Shown piece after piece: positions 1 to 7,793 of a stretch of DNA of 64,000 nucleotides. The stretch is from Halorubrum sp. SD626R (GTDB lineage: Archaea; Halobacteriota; Halobacteria; Halobacteriales; Haloferacaceae): positions 1 through 64,000 of the forward strand of contig NZ_CVRT01000052.1 in assembly GCF_001261915.1 (NCBI RefSeq), written 5' to 3'. Made by a program: the position numbers and the translations under genes. Position 1 is the stretch's first letter. Each line of letters opens with the position of its first letter. The notes under the pieces are model-generated. The model made no database searches. It saw nothing but the letters and a program-made list of their open reading frames with translations, and was not told the origin of the DNA.

Positions 1-48
1 CTAAATCGAATCCCAATAGCAATGGCCTCCGGCAGGATCAACCGGAAT
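1..48 (-). rRNA. rrs: 16S ribosomal RNA, 5' end only (partial)
   Basis: Read on the minus strand, this begins with ATTCCGGTTGATCCTGCCGG, the near-universal archaeal 16S 5' terminus (forward-primer site), followed by the usual CCATTGCTATTGG. Only the first 48 nucleotides are inside the window. The rest of the rRNA operon lies to the left. The mature 5' end is placed by homology to other archaeal 16S genes, so it could be off by one or two bases. Confidence 0.97.
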
Positions 49-54
49 GTATAA

Positions 55-85
55 CCTCCGAACCTGGTTCCCGGCTCGGAGGGGG
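55..85 (-). repeat. hairpin just upstream of 16S (likely processing stem region)
   Basis: CCTCCGA at 55-61 pairs with TCGGAGG at 79-85 on either side of a 17-base loop that can itself pair in part. The hairpin lies 7 bases before the mature 16S start in the primary transcript. Archaeal pre-16S is excised at a long stem that brackets the gene. The partner strand lies outside the window, so the exact processing site cannot be fixed. Role is inferred. Confidence 0.5.
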
Positions 86-95
86 TGTTGGCGGG

Positions 96-120
96 TTTTG
101 ACTCGCGATGAGTCAAAACA
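96..120 (-). repeat. perfect 10-bp inverted repeat in the rRNA leader
   Basis: GTTTTGACTC and GAGTCAAAAC form a perfect 10-bp stem around a 5-base loop (GCGAT). It sits inside the transcribed leader between promoter P2 and the 16S gene. It is far from any coding region and is not followed by a T-run, so a simple terminator is unlikely. An anti-termination, folding-chaperone or processing role is possible but not shown by the sequence. Confidence 0.55.
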
Positions 121-264
121 CCATTGCATGGTCTATGTGGTGTTCGAGTCAGCCAGCGACCTGGATGACACCGAACGACCACGGCTCACATCAGATTCCC
201 GCTTACGCCGGAGCGCAGGGGGCGGAATCCTCATCTTCGCGGACTTGGTTGTACCCTTCGACGG

Positions 265-273
265 GGTATAAAC
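265..273 (-). promoter_or_regulatory. rRNA promoter P2 (TATA box)
   Basis: The minus strand reads TTCGATGGGTTTATACC, with a TATA element TTTATA preceded by a TTCGAYGGG block that also precedes the P1 TATA box. Transcription would start about 25 bases downstream, near 240, giving a leader of roughly 190 nucleotides before 16S. Multiple tandem promoters with shared upstream boxes are typical of haloarchaeal rRNA operons. Confidence 0.75.
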
Positions 274-366
274 CCATCGAAGCGTTCCAAGTCCAGCGAA
301 ACCGGGCCGAGTTGAACGGCCCGAGTTCGCGGATGCGTTCTTCGCATTAGTCACGATGCCCGGGTC

Positions 367-376
367 GTATTTAACC
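367..376 (-). promoter_or_regulatory. rRNA promoter P1 (TATA box)
   Basis: The minus strand reads TTCGACGGGGTTAAATACG. GGTTAAATAC is a haloarchaeal TATA box preceded by the same TTCGACGGGG element seen at P2. The predicted start is near 342, within a GACTAATGCGAAG stretch; similar TGCGAA sequence occurs at haloarchaeal rRNA start sites. No further promoter is obvious between here and the MC1 terminator. Confidence 0.8.
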
Positions 377-458
377 CCGTCGAACCATCGACGCCACGTC
401 ATGCGGTTTCATGCCGAGGAACTGTGAACGAACCCACAGCTATCCGTCGAGGATAATG

Positions 459-480
459 AAAAAAGGACCGAGCGGCCCCG
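459..480 (-). terminator. T-rich terminator after the MC1 gene
   Basis: Four bases after the MC1 stop codon, the minus strand carries GGGGCCGCTCGG and then a run of six T residues (459-464). T-runs are the usual archaeal termination signal. Its position would stop MC1 transcription before it runs into the rRNA promoters. Confidence 0.6.
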
Positions 481-483
481 ACG

Positions 484-813
484 CTACTCCTCGTCGATGT
501 ACTCAATTCCCTGCTTCGACACGTTGGCCTTCGTGATGTCGTCGAGGTCGTTGAGCCAGAAGTCGTCGTCCGCCTCGTCGACTTCGGGGGCGCTGTCCTT
601 CCAAGCCCAGCCCTCGTACTCGTGGATCTTCTTCGTTCCCTTCTCGCGGAGCCGAAGCGTGGTTCGGTCCGCCTCATCTTCGGAGGGAGCGGGATCGAGC
701 GTGCGGGCCGCTTTGAGCGCGGCCTGGCGGGGCATGTTGCCGGAGAACTCGCTCGGTTCCGATCCGTCCGCTTCTCGAAGGGCGAAGTTTCGCTTACCGT
801 CTTCACGTACCAT
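484..813 (-). CDS. MC1 family nucleoid DNA-binding protein
   Basis: This 109-residue protein matches MC1, the small monomeric architectural DNA-binding protein of Methanosarcina and haloarchaea that bends DNA and compacts the chromosome. Diagnostic motifs are RNFALRE near the N-terminus, PRQAALKAAR in the middle and LRLREKGTKKIHEYEGW. The spacing of these blocks fits the single MC1 domain. The family is usually about 90-110 residues, so this is full length. The ATG at 813 follows a TATA box at 851-861. The gene stands alone, between the rRNA promoters and a divergent regulator. The family assignment is firm; there is no recognised gene symbol. Confidence 0.92.
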   Translation of the reverse strand: MVREDGKRNFALREADGSEPSEFSGNMPRQAALKAARTLDPAPSEDEADRTTLRLREKGTKKIHEYEGWAWKDSAPEVDEADDDFWLNDLDDITKANVSKQGIEYIDEE

Positions 814-838
814 GGTTTATGCTCCATGCGAACCCAGC

Positions 839-861
839 ACACAGTGTGTAATAAATATATC
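839..861 (-). promoter_or_regulatory. MC1 gene promoter with adjacent inverted repeat
   Basis: The minus strand has GATATATTTAT at 851-861, a good TATA box, which places the start about 15 bases before the ATG. Just downstream, around 841-850, lies ACAC-A-GTGT, a short dyad in the TATA-to-start interval where an archaeal repressor would bind. The TATA call is fair; the operator idea is speculative. Confidence 0.5.
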
Positions 862-1133
862 GGGGAAATGAAAGCTGGTCGGCAAAACATTTATATATTG
901 ACTCCGTCCCGGCTAGCGGTTTTGCCCGGTCAACACGAGAGTTCAGGACAACGGGGCGACACAGGCGGAGAGTGACCGACCGGCGCGTCTCGCGCGCGGG
1001 CGAATAACGGTCGAACGGAGACCGAAGGCGTCGGCACGGAGTCCGGGCGACCCGGTGGGCCCGAGGAGTGCGCGGATACGGGTAAACAACACTTATGTGT
1101 CTGCTATAGCGAAGTGCGACCAGTACAACCGCG
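862..1133. other. 272-base intergenic region, no gene recognised
   Basis: No convincing ORF lies here. A plus-strand TATA-like box, TTTATATATTG (about 887-897), sits some 240 bases before the AbrB-type gene, so it would give either a long leader or a separate small RNA. A second TATA-like stretch, ACTTATGTG near 1090, is better placed for the downstream gene. GC-rich self-complementary stretches occur between them. I do not recognise SRP RNA or RNase P RNA motifs. Confidence 0.4.
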
Positions 1134-1337
1134 ATGGTCCGTAAAAAGAAGCTCAGTCCCAGTGGCGCCAAGGACGACGAGGGGGAGTACCACAACGTCC
1201 ACGTGAACCTCCACGAGGACGAACTCGCCGTCGCCGGCATGGAGATCGGCGACGAGGTGTTCGTTCGGGTCCGAGATGGGAAGATAATCATCCAGAAGGC
1301 GGATTCCAACCCCGAACAGCTCGAACACGACTTCTGA
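1134..1337 (+). CDS. AbrB/SpoVT-type DNA-binding protein
   Basis: A 67-residue protein with the swapped-hairpin AbrB/MazE/SpoVT fold. Its core is VHVNLHEDELAVAGMEIGDEVFVRVRDGKIIIQKAD, with the family's 'L...LGLxxGDxVxVxxxxGxIxIxP' pattern (here AVAGMEIGDEVFV then GKIIIQ). Such proteins dimerise and bind operator DNA as transition-state regulators or antitoxins. No toxin gene is adjacent; the next gene is pyrD, 137 bases on. It starts with MVRKKKLSPSG, a basic tail of the type that can contact DNA. The regulatory target is unknown. Confidence 0.75.
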   Translation: MVRKKKLSPSGAKDDEGEYHNVHVNLHEDELAVAGMEIGDEVFVRVRDGKIIIQKADSNPEQLEHDF

Positions 1338-1474
1338 ATCGGACCTCGTTTTCGGTCATCTGCCGGACCGCCGAGCGTCGGCGCGAGCGACGGCGACGCC
1401 GCGGGGTGACCGAGGGGGCGTTGATGCCGGCCTCGGTCGGCGGATTGATGCCGGCTCGCGACGAGTCCCAAACG

Positions 1475-2530
1475 ATGGGCGCGTACGATCTGCTGAAGCC
1501 GGCGCTGTTCGGCCTCCCGCCGGAGACGGCGCACGGGATGACGCATCGGGTGTTGCGAGCCGTACAGGGGACGGCGGTCACGAGCGCGCTGCGCGGACGG
1601 TACCTCGTCGATGACCCGCGGCTTCGGGTCGAGGCGTTCGGAAACGCGTTCCCGAATCCGGTCGGCGTGGCCGCGGGGTTCGACAAGAACGCGGAGGTGC
1701 CGCGCGCGCTCGCGTCGCTCGGATTCGGCCACGTCGAGGTCGGGGGCGTGACGGCCGAACGGCAGCCGGGGAACCCGCGACCGCGACTGTTCCGGCTCCG
1801 CGAGGACGAGGCGCTGATCAACCGGATGGGGTTCAACAACGAGGGCGCGGACGCCGTCGGAGACCGGCTCGACCGCGAGCCGCTGCCCGAGGTGCCGGTC
1901 GGGATCAACGTCGGGAAGTCGAAGTCGACGCCCCTCGACGAAGCCCCGAACGACTACCTCTACACGTACGAGCGCGTCGCGGACGCGGGCGACTACTTCG
2001 TCGTCAACGTCTCCAGCCCCAACACCCCGGGCCTCCGCGAGCTACAGAACCGCGAGGCGTTAGAGGAGATACTCGGGAGCCTCGACGACGCGGGCGCGAG
2101 TCCGCTCCTCGTGAAGCTCTCCCCGGACCTCCCGGAACCCGCGGTCGAGGACGCGCTCGGCGTCGTCGACGACCTCGGTCTCGACGGGGTCATCGCGACC
2201 AACACCACGACCTCCCGGCCGGAGTCGCTGGAGAGCCCGAACCGCGCCGAGCGCGGCGGCCTCTCGGGGAAGCCGATCGAGGACCTCGCCACCGACCGGA
2301 TCCGGTTCGTCGCGGAGCGCACGGACGTGCCGGTGATCGGCGTCGGAGGGGTCTCGGACGCGGCGGGGGCCTACGAGAAGATACGCGCCGGCGCCTCGCT
2401 CGTCCAGCTGTACACGGCGCTCGTCTACGAGGGGCCGGGCCTCGCGCGCGATATCAACGAGGGAATCCTCGAACTGCTCGACCGGGACGGGTTCGACTCC
2501 GTCGCCGACGCGGTCGGAGCCGACCTGTAG
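1475..2530 (+). CDS. pyrD: dihydroorotate dehydrogenase (quinone), class 2
   Basis: Oxidises dihydroorotate to orotate in de novo pyrimidine synthesis, passing electrons through FMN to membrane quinone. The 351-residue protein shows the class 2 features: an N-terminal helical extension (YDLLKPALFGLPPETAHGM), GVAAGFDKNAEV for FMN binding, NVSSPNTPGLREL with the catalytic serine, KLSPD, ATNTTTSR, GGLSGKPI and IGVGGVSDAAGA for the phosphate. The ATG at 1475 (MGAYD) is chosen over an upstream in-frame ATG at 1406, because homologues begin with this YD-LKPALF segment and the extra 23 residues look non-conserved. Ends 25 bases before the convergent valS stop. Confidence 0.95.
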   Translation: MGAYDLLKPALFGLPPETAHGMTHRVLRAVQGTAVTSALRGRYLVDDPRLRVEAFGNAFPNPVGVAAGFDKNAEVPRALASLGFGHVEVGGVTAERQPGNPRPRLFRLREDEALINRMGFNNEGADAVGDRLDREPLPEVPVGINVGKSKSTPLDEAPNDYLYTYERVADAGDYFVVNVSSPNTPGLRELQNREALEEILGSLDDAGASPLLVKLSPDLPEPAVEDALGVVDDLGLDGVIATNTTTSRPESLESPNRAERGGLSGKPIEDLATDRIRFVAERTDVPVIGVGGVSDAAGAYEKIRAGASLVQLYTALVYEGPGLARDINEGILELLDRDGFDSVADAVGADL

Positions 2531-2555
2531 AGGAGTCACCGGCGGTCGGTCCGAC

Positions 2556-5237
2556 CTATGCCTCGTCCCGAACGATGACGACGACGTCGTCCGCCTCGAT
2601 CAGCTCGCCGTCGCCCTGATACCGTCGCTCTTCCTCGATCGAGAACTCGTCGCCGACGAGCGTGACGTCGGCCGCGTGAAGCTCGTCGCCGTCGATCTCG
2701 TACGCCTCCCGCGCGATCGCGGCCTCGATGTCGCCGACCCGGTCCCCGTACTTCGGGCCGATGGTCGCGTAGTCGAGGTCGATCCCGGTGACCACCGTCT
2801 CCACCGGGGCGTCTTCGTCGGGGTGGACGGCGAGGTCGGCGACGTGCATCACGCCGGTGATGTCCGCTTCGAAGCCGCGGACGTCCGCGTACACCTCGAC
2901 GGCGTCGAGCTCGGCGTTCAGCGGGAGCTGGTTCTCGCTCTTGTACTTCCGGAGGGCGCCGACGACCGCGGTGGCGGCGGCGCCGGCCTCCCGGTCCGCC
3001 TCCAGGCCGAGCGGCTCGGGCCAGTCGGCGAGGTGGACCGAGTCGCGCGCGGCGTCGGAGACCGCGGCGTCGACCGCGTCGGGATCGGCCGCGCCGTCGG
3101 CGTACATGTCGTTCCAGAGCTCTTCGGTCACGTGCGCGAGCAGGGGCGCGAACAGCTTCAGGAACCGGCGGTGCGCCGTCCGGAGCGTGTACGCCGCGGC
3201 GTCGTCGTCGCGTTGCTTGGCGATCTCCAGGTAGTCGTCGCAGAACGTGTTCCAGAAGAAGCTCCGGAGCTCGTCGCGGGCCTTCGAGAACGCGCGGTCC
3301 TCGAACAGCCCGGTGAGGCGCTCGACCCGCCCGTCGAGCTCGGCGAGCAGCCAGCGGTCGAGCTCGCGGAGCTCGCCCTCGGGCTCGTCCGGGTACGGCT
3401 CCGGCGACAGTGACTCGACGAGCTTCGAGGCGTTCCAGAGCTTGCGGATCAGCTTCTCGCCCGCGCGGAGGTCCTTCTCCTTGAACGGGAAGTCGTCGCC
3501 GACGGCGGTGCCGGCCGCCCAGTAGCGCGTGGCGTCGACCGGGAACTCCGCCAGCACCTCTTCCGGCTCGACGACGTTGCCGACCGACTTCGACATCTTC
3601 TCGCGGTTCTCGTCGAGGACGTGGCCGTTGATCATCGTCTCGGCGAACGGGACCTCGTCCGTGTGCTCGTAGCACTTCACCAGGGTGTGGAACAGCCAGA
3701 AGCTGATGATGTCGTGGCCCTGGGGCCGGAGGTCGAACCGGTACAGCTCCGGATGCTCCATCGCGAACTCCCCGGCTTCTTCGTCCCAGTCCCAGCCGGC
3801 GTTGATCAGGGGCGTGAGACTGGAGGTGGCCCACGTGTCGAGCACGTCGTCCTCGGGCTCGAATGCGCCGTGACCGCACGCGGGACAGGCGTCGACCGGC
3901 GGGTCGTCCGAGAGGGGGTCGACCGGGAGGTCGGCCTTCTCGGCGATGATCTCCTCGCCGCAGTCCTCGCAGTACCACACGGGGAAGGGGATGCCGGAGG
4001 AGCGCTGGCGGGAGATGAGCCAGTCCCACTGGAGCCCCTCGACCCAGTGCTCGTACCGGGTGAACATCTTCTCGGGCGACCACTCCATCTCCCGGCCGAC
4101 TTCGAGGTACTCGTCCGTCTTGTCGAGCATCTCGATGTACCACTGCTCGGTGACGAGGAACTCGACGCTCGTCCCGCAGCGCTCGTGGACGTTGACGGTG
4201 TGAGTGATGTCGCGGCGGTCGAGCAGCGCGCCGGCCTCGTCGAGGTCCTCGACGATGGCCTCGCCGGCCTCGTCGGCGTGGAGCCCCTCGTACCCCTCGG
4301 CGACGTCGGTCATGTGGCCGGACTCGTCGATGGCGACGCGGAGGTCCAGGTCGTGGACCTGGTACCACTCGATGTCGTTCTGGTCGCCGAACGTACAGCA
4401 CATCACGATGCCCGAGCCCGTCTCCCTGTCGACGCGCTCGTCCGCGATGATCGGCACCTCGTGGCCGAACAGCGGGACCTCGGCGGACTCGCCGACGAGG
4501 TCCTGGTTCTCGTCGTCGTCGGGGTGGACGAAGACGGCGACGCAGGCCGGGAGGAGCTCCGGGCGCGTCGTCGAGATGGTGAAGGTCTCGCCCTCACTCC
4601 CGTCGTCTCCGCCTTCGCTCCCGGCGACGGTGAAGGCGATGTCGTTGAAGTGGCTGCCCTGCTCGTCGTCCTCGGTCTCGACCTGCGAGATGGCGGTCTC
4701 GCACTCGGGACACCAGATCGCGGGCGCCTTCTCGCGGTACTCCCGACCCTGGTCGTAGAGGTCGACGAACGAGAGCTGGGAGACGCGCTGGACGCGCGGC
4801 TCGATCGTCTGGTACGTGTGGTCCCAGTCGACGGAGACGCCGAGCGACTGGACGTTCTCGGTGAACTGCTCCTCGTAGTCGGCACAGACCTCCCGGCACT
4901 TCGCCTGGAACTCGCGGCGTTCGAACTCCTGGTGGCGGATGTCGAGCTCGTCCTCCGTCAGGCGCTCCGAGGCGATCCCGTTGTCGTCGTAGCCGAACGG
5001 GAAGAACGCCGCGCCGCCGTTCATGCGCTCGAAGCGCGCGACGAAGTCCTGGAGGGTGAACCCGTACAGGTGGCCCATGTGGAGGCTCCCCGATACCGTC
5101 GGCGGGGGCGTGTCGATGGAGAAGACGGTGTTCGGGTCGACCGGGTCGTCGTCGGGATAGGCGTACGTCTCCTCGTCGACCCATCGCCGCTGCCACCGCG
5201 GCTCGACGGTGTCGGGGTCGTACTCACCACTGGGCAT
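2556..5237 (-). CDS. valS: valyl-tRNA synthetase
   Basis: Class Ia aminoacyl-tRNA synthetase that charges tRNA-Val and edits misactivated threonine. The 893-residue protein carries the HIGH-type motif as HMGH at 53-56, the KMSKS loop at about 547-551, a zinc-ribbon pair (CEDCGEE and CPACGHG) in the catalytic region, and TTRPELLPACVAV with the following CP1 editing domain. The C-terminal anticodon-binding helices follow. The reading frame extends 73 codons upstream, but MPSGEYDPDTVEPRWQ at 5237 matches the usual family start, and the extra residues are Arg-rich and unlike the acidic protein. A weak TATA (TTAAGG on the minus strand, about 5269-5274) lies about 33 bases before it. Confidence 0.96.
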   Translation of the reverse strand: MPSGEYDPDTVEPRWQRRWVDEETYAYPDDDPVDPNTVFSIDTPPPTVSGSLHMGHLYGFTLQDFVARFERMNGGAAFFPFGYDDNGIASERLTEDELDIRHQEFERREFQAKCREVCADYEEQFTENVQSLGVSVDWDHTYQTIEPRVQRVSQLSFVDLYDQGREYREKAPAIWCPECETAISQVETEDDEQGSHFNDIAFTVAGSEGGDDGSEGETFTISTTRPELLPACVAVFVHPDDDENQDLVGESAEVPLFGHEVPIIADERVDRETGSGIVMCCTFGDQNDIEWYQVHDLDLRVAIDESGHMTDVAEGYEGLHADEAGEAIVEDLDEAGALLDRRDITHTVNVHERCGTSVEFLVTEQWYIEMLDKTDEYLEVGREMEWSPEKMFTRYEHWVEGLQWDWLISRQRSSGIPFPVWYCEDCGEEIIAEKADLPVDPLSDDPPVDACPACGHGAFEPEDDVLDTWATSSLTPLINAGWDWDEEAGEFAMEHPELYRFDLRPQGHDIISFWLFHTLVKCYEHTDEVPFAETMINGHVLDENREKMSKSVGNVVEPEEVLAEFPVDATRYWAAGTAVGDDFPFKEKDLRAGEKLIRKLWNASKLVESLSPEPYPDEPEGELRELDRWLLAELDGRVERLTGLFEDRAFSKARDELRSFFWNTFCDDYLEIAKQRDDDAAAYTLRTAHRRFLKLFAPLLAHVTEELWNDMYADGAADPDAVDAAVSDAARDSVHLADWPEPLGLEADREAGAAATAVVGALRKYKSENQLPLNAELDAVEVYADVRGFEADITGVMHVADLAVHPDEDAPVETVVTGIDLDYATIGPKYGDRVGDIEAAIAREAYEIDGDELHAADVTLVGDEFSIEEERRYQGDGELIEADDVVVIVRDEA

Positions 5238-5416
5238 TTCACCCGCATCTTCCGCCGGTTCCCCCTTAACGGACTCGATTGTGCGGAACGCGTTGACACG
5301 GCGATGACGCGGGCACCGGTGACGGGAGGTGGCTCGGAGACGTCGACGGAAGTGACTCCGACGGGCACCCCGACAGACGGGAACTCGGAGGGGCGCCCCG
5401 ACCGGCGACCCAGAAC

Positions 5417-5427
5417 CAATATACACA
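5417..5427 (+). promoter_or_regulatory. TATA box deciding the mtaD start
   Basis: CAATATACAC places TATA at 5420. This is 27 bases before the GTG at 5447 and only 12 before the in-frame ATG at 5432. Haloarchaeal transcripts are mostly leaderless with TATA at about -26, so this box argues that translation starts at the GTG. Confidence 0.65.
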
Positions 5428-5446
5428 GCGGATGTACACGCGAGGT

Positions 5447-6760
5447 GTGAGCACACTGCGTATTCAGAACGGACGGGTGCTTCGTCCGGATCACACGACA
5501 GAGCGGGCCGATCTGCTGATCGACCAGGCAGACGGGACGATATCGGAAGTAGTGGACGGAGGTACCGACGGAGACGCGGATCCCGACGAGACCGTTGTTG
5601 ACGCGACCGACGGGATCGTGATGCCCGGATTAATCAACGCGCACACGCACATCGCGATGACGCTGCTCCGCGGGTTCGCGGAGGACGAGCCGCTCGAGAG
5701 CTGGCTCAACGAGGTGGTGTGGCCGGTCGAAGCCGCTCTCAAGCCGGCGGACGTACGGGCCGGAGCGCGGCTCGGAATCGCGGAGATGATTCGGTCCGGG
5801 ATCACCGCCTTCTCCGACATGTACTTCGAGGCGTCCGAGACCGCCGACGTCGTCGAGGCGGCCGGAGTCAGGGCGACGCTCGGCCATACGGCCATCAGCG
5901 TCGGCAAGGATCCCGAGGCGGCTCATTCGGACGTGAAGCGGAGCATCGAGACCGCCGTCGCGGTCGACGGCCGTGCGGACGGGCGAATCGGTGCGACGGT
6001 CCAACCGCACAGCACGTCAACGGTCGGTCGCGAGTACCTCGAGTCTCACGTGCCGACGGCGCGGTCGGAGGGGTATCCGCTACACTACCACACGAACGAG
6101 TCGAAGCGGGAGGTCGAGGAGCTGGTCGAGTCGACCGGGAAACGACCGATCGTCTACGCCGACGACCTCGACATGCTCCGGTCGGGAGACCTGCTCGCAC
6201 ACTGCATCCACGTCGACGAGACCGAGGTCGAACTGCTCGCGGAGCGCGACGTAACCGTCGTCCACAACCCCGCGGCGAACATGAAGGTCGCGAGCGGGAT
6301 CGCCCCGGTCACCCGGCTGCGCGAAGCGGGTGTTCGCGTCGCACTGGGCACGGACGGCCCGGCGTCGAACAACGATCTCGACCTGTTCGACGAGATGTGC
6401 GACGCCGCGATGAGCGCCAAGGTTGACACCGGGAACGCCGCGGCGCTGCCGGCGGAAGTAGTCATCGATATGGCGACGAAGAACGGAGCGGCGGCGCTCG
6501 GGATCGACGGCGGCCGGATCGAGCCGGGAAGGGTCGCAGACGTGATCGTCGTGGACACGAGCGAACCGAAGTTCGGTCCCGGTCACGATCCCGTCACCGA
6601 TCTGGTGTACACCGCCAACGGGAACGACGTCCGACATACGATCTGTGACGGGGAGGTGCTGATGCGCGACCGAGAACTGCTCACGCTCGACGTCGATCGG
6701 GCGAAGTCAGAGGCCGCACGCCGCGCCGAGAGGCTGTTCGAGCGCGCCGGGGTCGCCTGA
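5447..6760 (+). CDS. mtaD: 5-methylthioadenosine/S-adenosylhomocysteine deaminase
   Basis: Amidohydrolase that deaminates methylthioadenosine, S-adenosylhomocysteine or 5'-deoxyadenosine, in purine and methionine salvage. Metal ligands are visible: HTH at 66-68 (NAHTHIAM), the histidine in LHYHTNES, the histidines of LLAHCIHVDE and the aspartate of LGTDGPASNND. GLINAHTH and NPAANMKVASG are typical of the MtaD/TrzN subgroup. GTG at 5447 gives 437 residues; an ATG five codons upstream is less likely (see the TATA box). The gene is monocistronic and divergent from valS. Which nucleoside is preferred cannot be told from the sequence. Confidence 0.9.
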   Translation: MSTLRIQNGRVLRPDHTTERADLLIDQADGTISEVVDGGTDGDADPDETVVDATDGIVMPGLINAHTHIAMTLLRGFAEDEPLESWLNEVVWPVEAALKPADVRAGARLGIAEMIRSGITAFSDMYFEASETADVVEAAGVRATLGHTAISVGKDPEAAHSDVKRSIETAVAVDGRADGRIGATVQPHSTSTVGREYLESHVPTARSEGYPLHYHTNESKREVEELVESTGKRPIVYADDLDMLRSGDLLAHCIHVDETEVELLAERDVTVVHNPAANMKVASGIAPVTRLREAGVRVALGTDGPASNNDLDLFDEMCDAAMSAKVDTGNAAALPAEVVIDMATKNGAAALGIDGGRIEPGRVADVIVVDTSEPKFGPGHDPVTDLVYTANGNDVRHTICDGEVLMRDRELLTLDVDRAKSEAARRAERLFERAGVA

Positions 6761-6849
6761 CAGCAGCCCGAACAGGAGCCGGGCGGTCGACCGCGCCGAC
6801 GGAGACGGCCACACGGGTGGGAGCCGACTACGCGGACCGTTGTGAGGGG

Positions 6850-7104
6850 TCACACCACGTCGTCCGGATCGTGCTCGGCCGCCATCCGCGACGCCTCGGA
6901 CGCGAACCGCTCGATCTCGTCGGCCGGGCTCTCTCCGAGCGCGTTCTCCTCGACCTCGCGGCCGGCGGTGATTCCGTCGCCGGTGACGAGCCGCTGCTCG
7001 GCCAGCTCCTTCGTGTGCATCCGCTCGCCGTCCTCGGTGGCGTAGGTGAGCCGCACGAGCCCCTTCGAGTCGAACTGCCGATCGACGAGCCAGACGGTCG
7101 TCAT
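6850..7104 (-). CDS. conserved haloarchaeal protein, function unknown
   Basis: An 84-residue acidic soluble protein, beginning MTTVWLVDRQFDSKGLVRLTYATEDG. It has a predicted beta-rich first half and a helical second half (VEENALGESPADEIERFASEASRMAAEHD). There is no membrane segment, cysteine pair or known catalytic motif. Codon use and acidity are like the neighbouring genes, so it is likely real. It is convergent with mtaD, and repeat copy A begins 84 bases upstream of its start. No function is suggested. Confidence 0.7.
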   Translation of the reverse strand: MTTVWLVDRQFDSKGLVRLTYATEDGERMHTKELAEQRLVTGDGITAGREVEENALGESPADEIERFASEASRMAAEHDPDDVV

Positions 7105-7188
7105 ACGCGGCGATGGGTGCCTGCGAGGCTTAAGAAAGACGGTCGGACGCGGGAAACGGGGAGGAGAGGTCGATTCCAGAGCGCGGTT

Positions 7189-7452
7189 GCGGTGGCGCGT
7201 GCCGACGAACAGCCGTCAGGCTGTGAGTCGCACGCGCGAGGGACGCGGTGAGCGCTCGCAGAGCGCGAACCGCGAGGCTGGGGAGGTGTGAGGCTGCGGT
7301 GCTGGGCGGGACTCAAAGGGGCGGCCGGGAGGCGGGCACAGGCGACGCAAGCACCGCAGGGAGCGAGCAGTGCGAGCAACCGAGGAGCACAGCGAGCGTG
7401 TGCCTGCCTCCCGGCCGGGGCTTTGGAGGAGGTTCTCCGGTGGCTAGCCGTC
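7189..7452 (-). repeat. structured dispersed repeat, copy A
   Basis: Read on the minus strand, this copy runs CTCCAAAGCCCC, stem 1, variable loop, stem 1', CCCCTTTGAGTCCCGCCC, CACCTCCCCAGCCTCG, stem 2, stem 3. Stem 1 pairs 7406-7417 with 7322-7333 (CGGCCGGGAGGC type). Stem 2 is 7244-7274 (CGCGGT/ACCGCG with inner GCGCTC/GAGCGC). Stem 3 is ACAGCC/GGCTGT at 7209-7224. The linkers match copies B, C and D, but the stem sequences differ and remain paired. It lacks the GTGAACACC start and clear TATA box of the others. It lies between two divergent genes, in inverted orientation to copy B. Confidence 0.85.
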
Positions 7453-7523
7453 AGGTCCGAATCGCTCGAAGCCTCACTTCTCTCGTCGCCACGGCTTTGT
7501 ACCGTCTCATCCAAGTGAGAGCC

Positions 7524-7766
7524 ATGTACGTCGAGTTCGACCGCGACACCTGCGTCGGGATGTACCAGTGCGTCGCCGAGTGGGACGCCTTCGAGAAGAA
7601 CCTGAACGACGGGAAGGCGGACCTGCGGGGGAGCGAGGAGGAGGACGAGGACGTGTTCGTGGTCGAAGTGCCCGACGACGAGGAGTTCGACGCGAAGTTC
7701 GCGGCGCGGGTCTGTCCGGTCGACGCGATCGCAGTGTACGACGACGACGGCGAGCAGGTGGTGTGA
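7524..7766 (+). CDS. small ferredoxin, probable [3Fe-4S] type
   Basis: An 80-residue acidic protein with the single-cluster ferredoxin pattern. DTCVGMYQC (Cys at 10 and 15, C-x4-C) is near the N-terminus and RVCPVDAIAVY near the C-terminus. In the family, a CxxxxxC pair plus a distant CP motif binds one 3Fe-4S or 4Fe-4S cluster, often feeding electrons to a cytochrome P450 or other oxidoreductase. Only three clear cysteines are present, which favours 3Fe-4S. The acidic insert GSEEEDEDVF is a halophilic feature. ATG at 7524 follows no strong ribosome binding site. It is isolated between repeat copies A and B; its partner is unknown. Confidence 0.8.
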   Translation: MYVEFDRDTCVGMYQCVAEWDAFEKNLNDGKADLRGSEEEDEDVFVVEVPDDEEFDAKFAARVCPVDAIAVYDDDGEQVV

Positions 7767-7793
7767 ACGACTCAGGATTTTCGATCGTTCGCC

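Noticed and set aside
2536-4401. 621-residue ORF overlapping valS in another frame
   Set aside because: The product is almost entirely Arg/Gly/Pro, the usual shadow of a GC-rich gene. ValS motifs are clear in the real frame.
7101-7514. 137-residue ORF on the minus strand spanning repeat copy A
   Set aside because: The frame is set by the repeat. Copies B and D read into a stop after LPL while C continues in another frame, and the product is Arg/Pro/Ala-rich with no acidic bias. Structure, not protein, is conserved.
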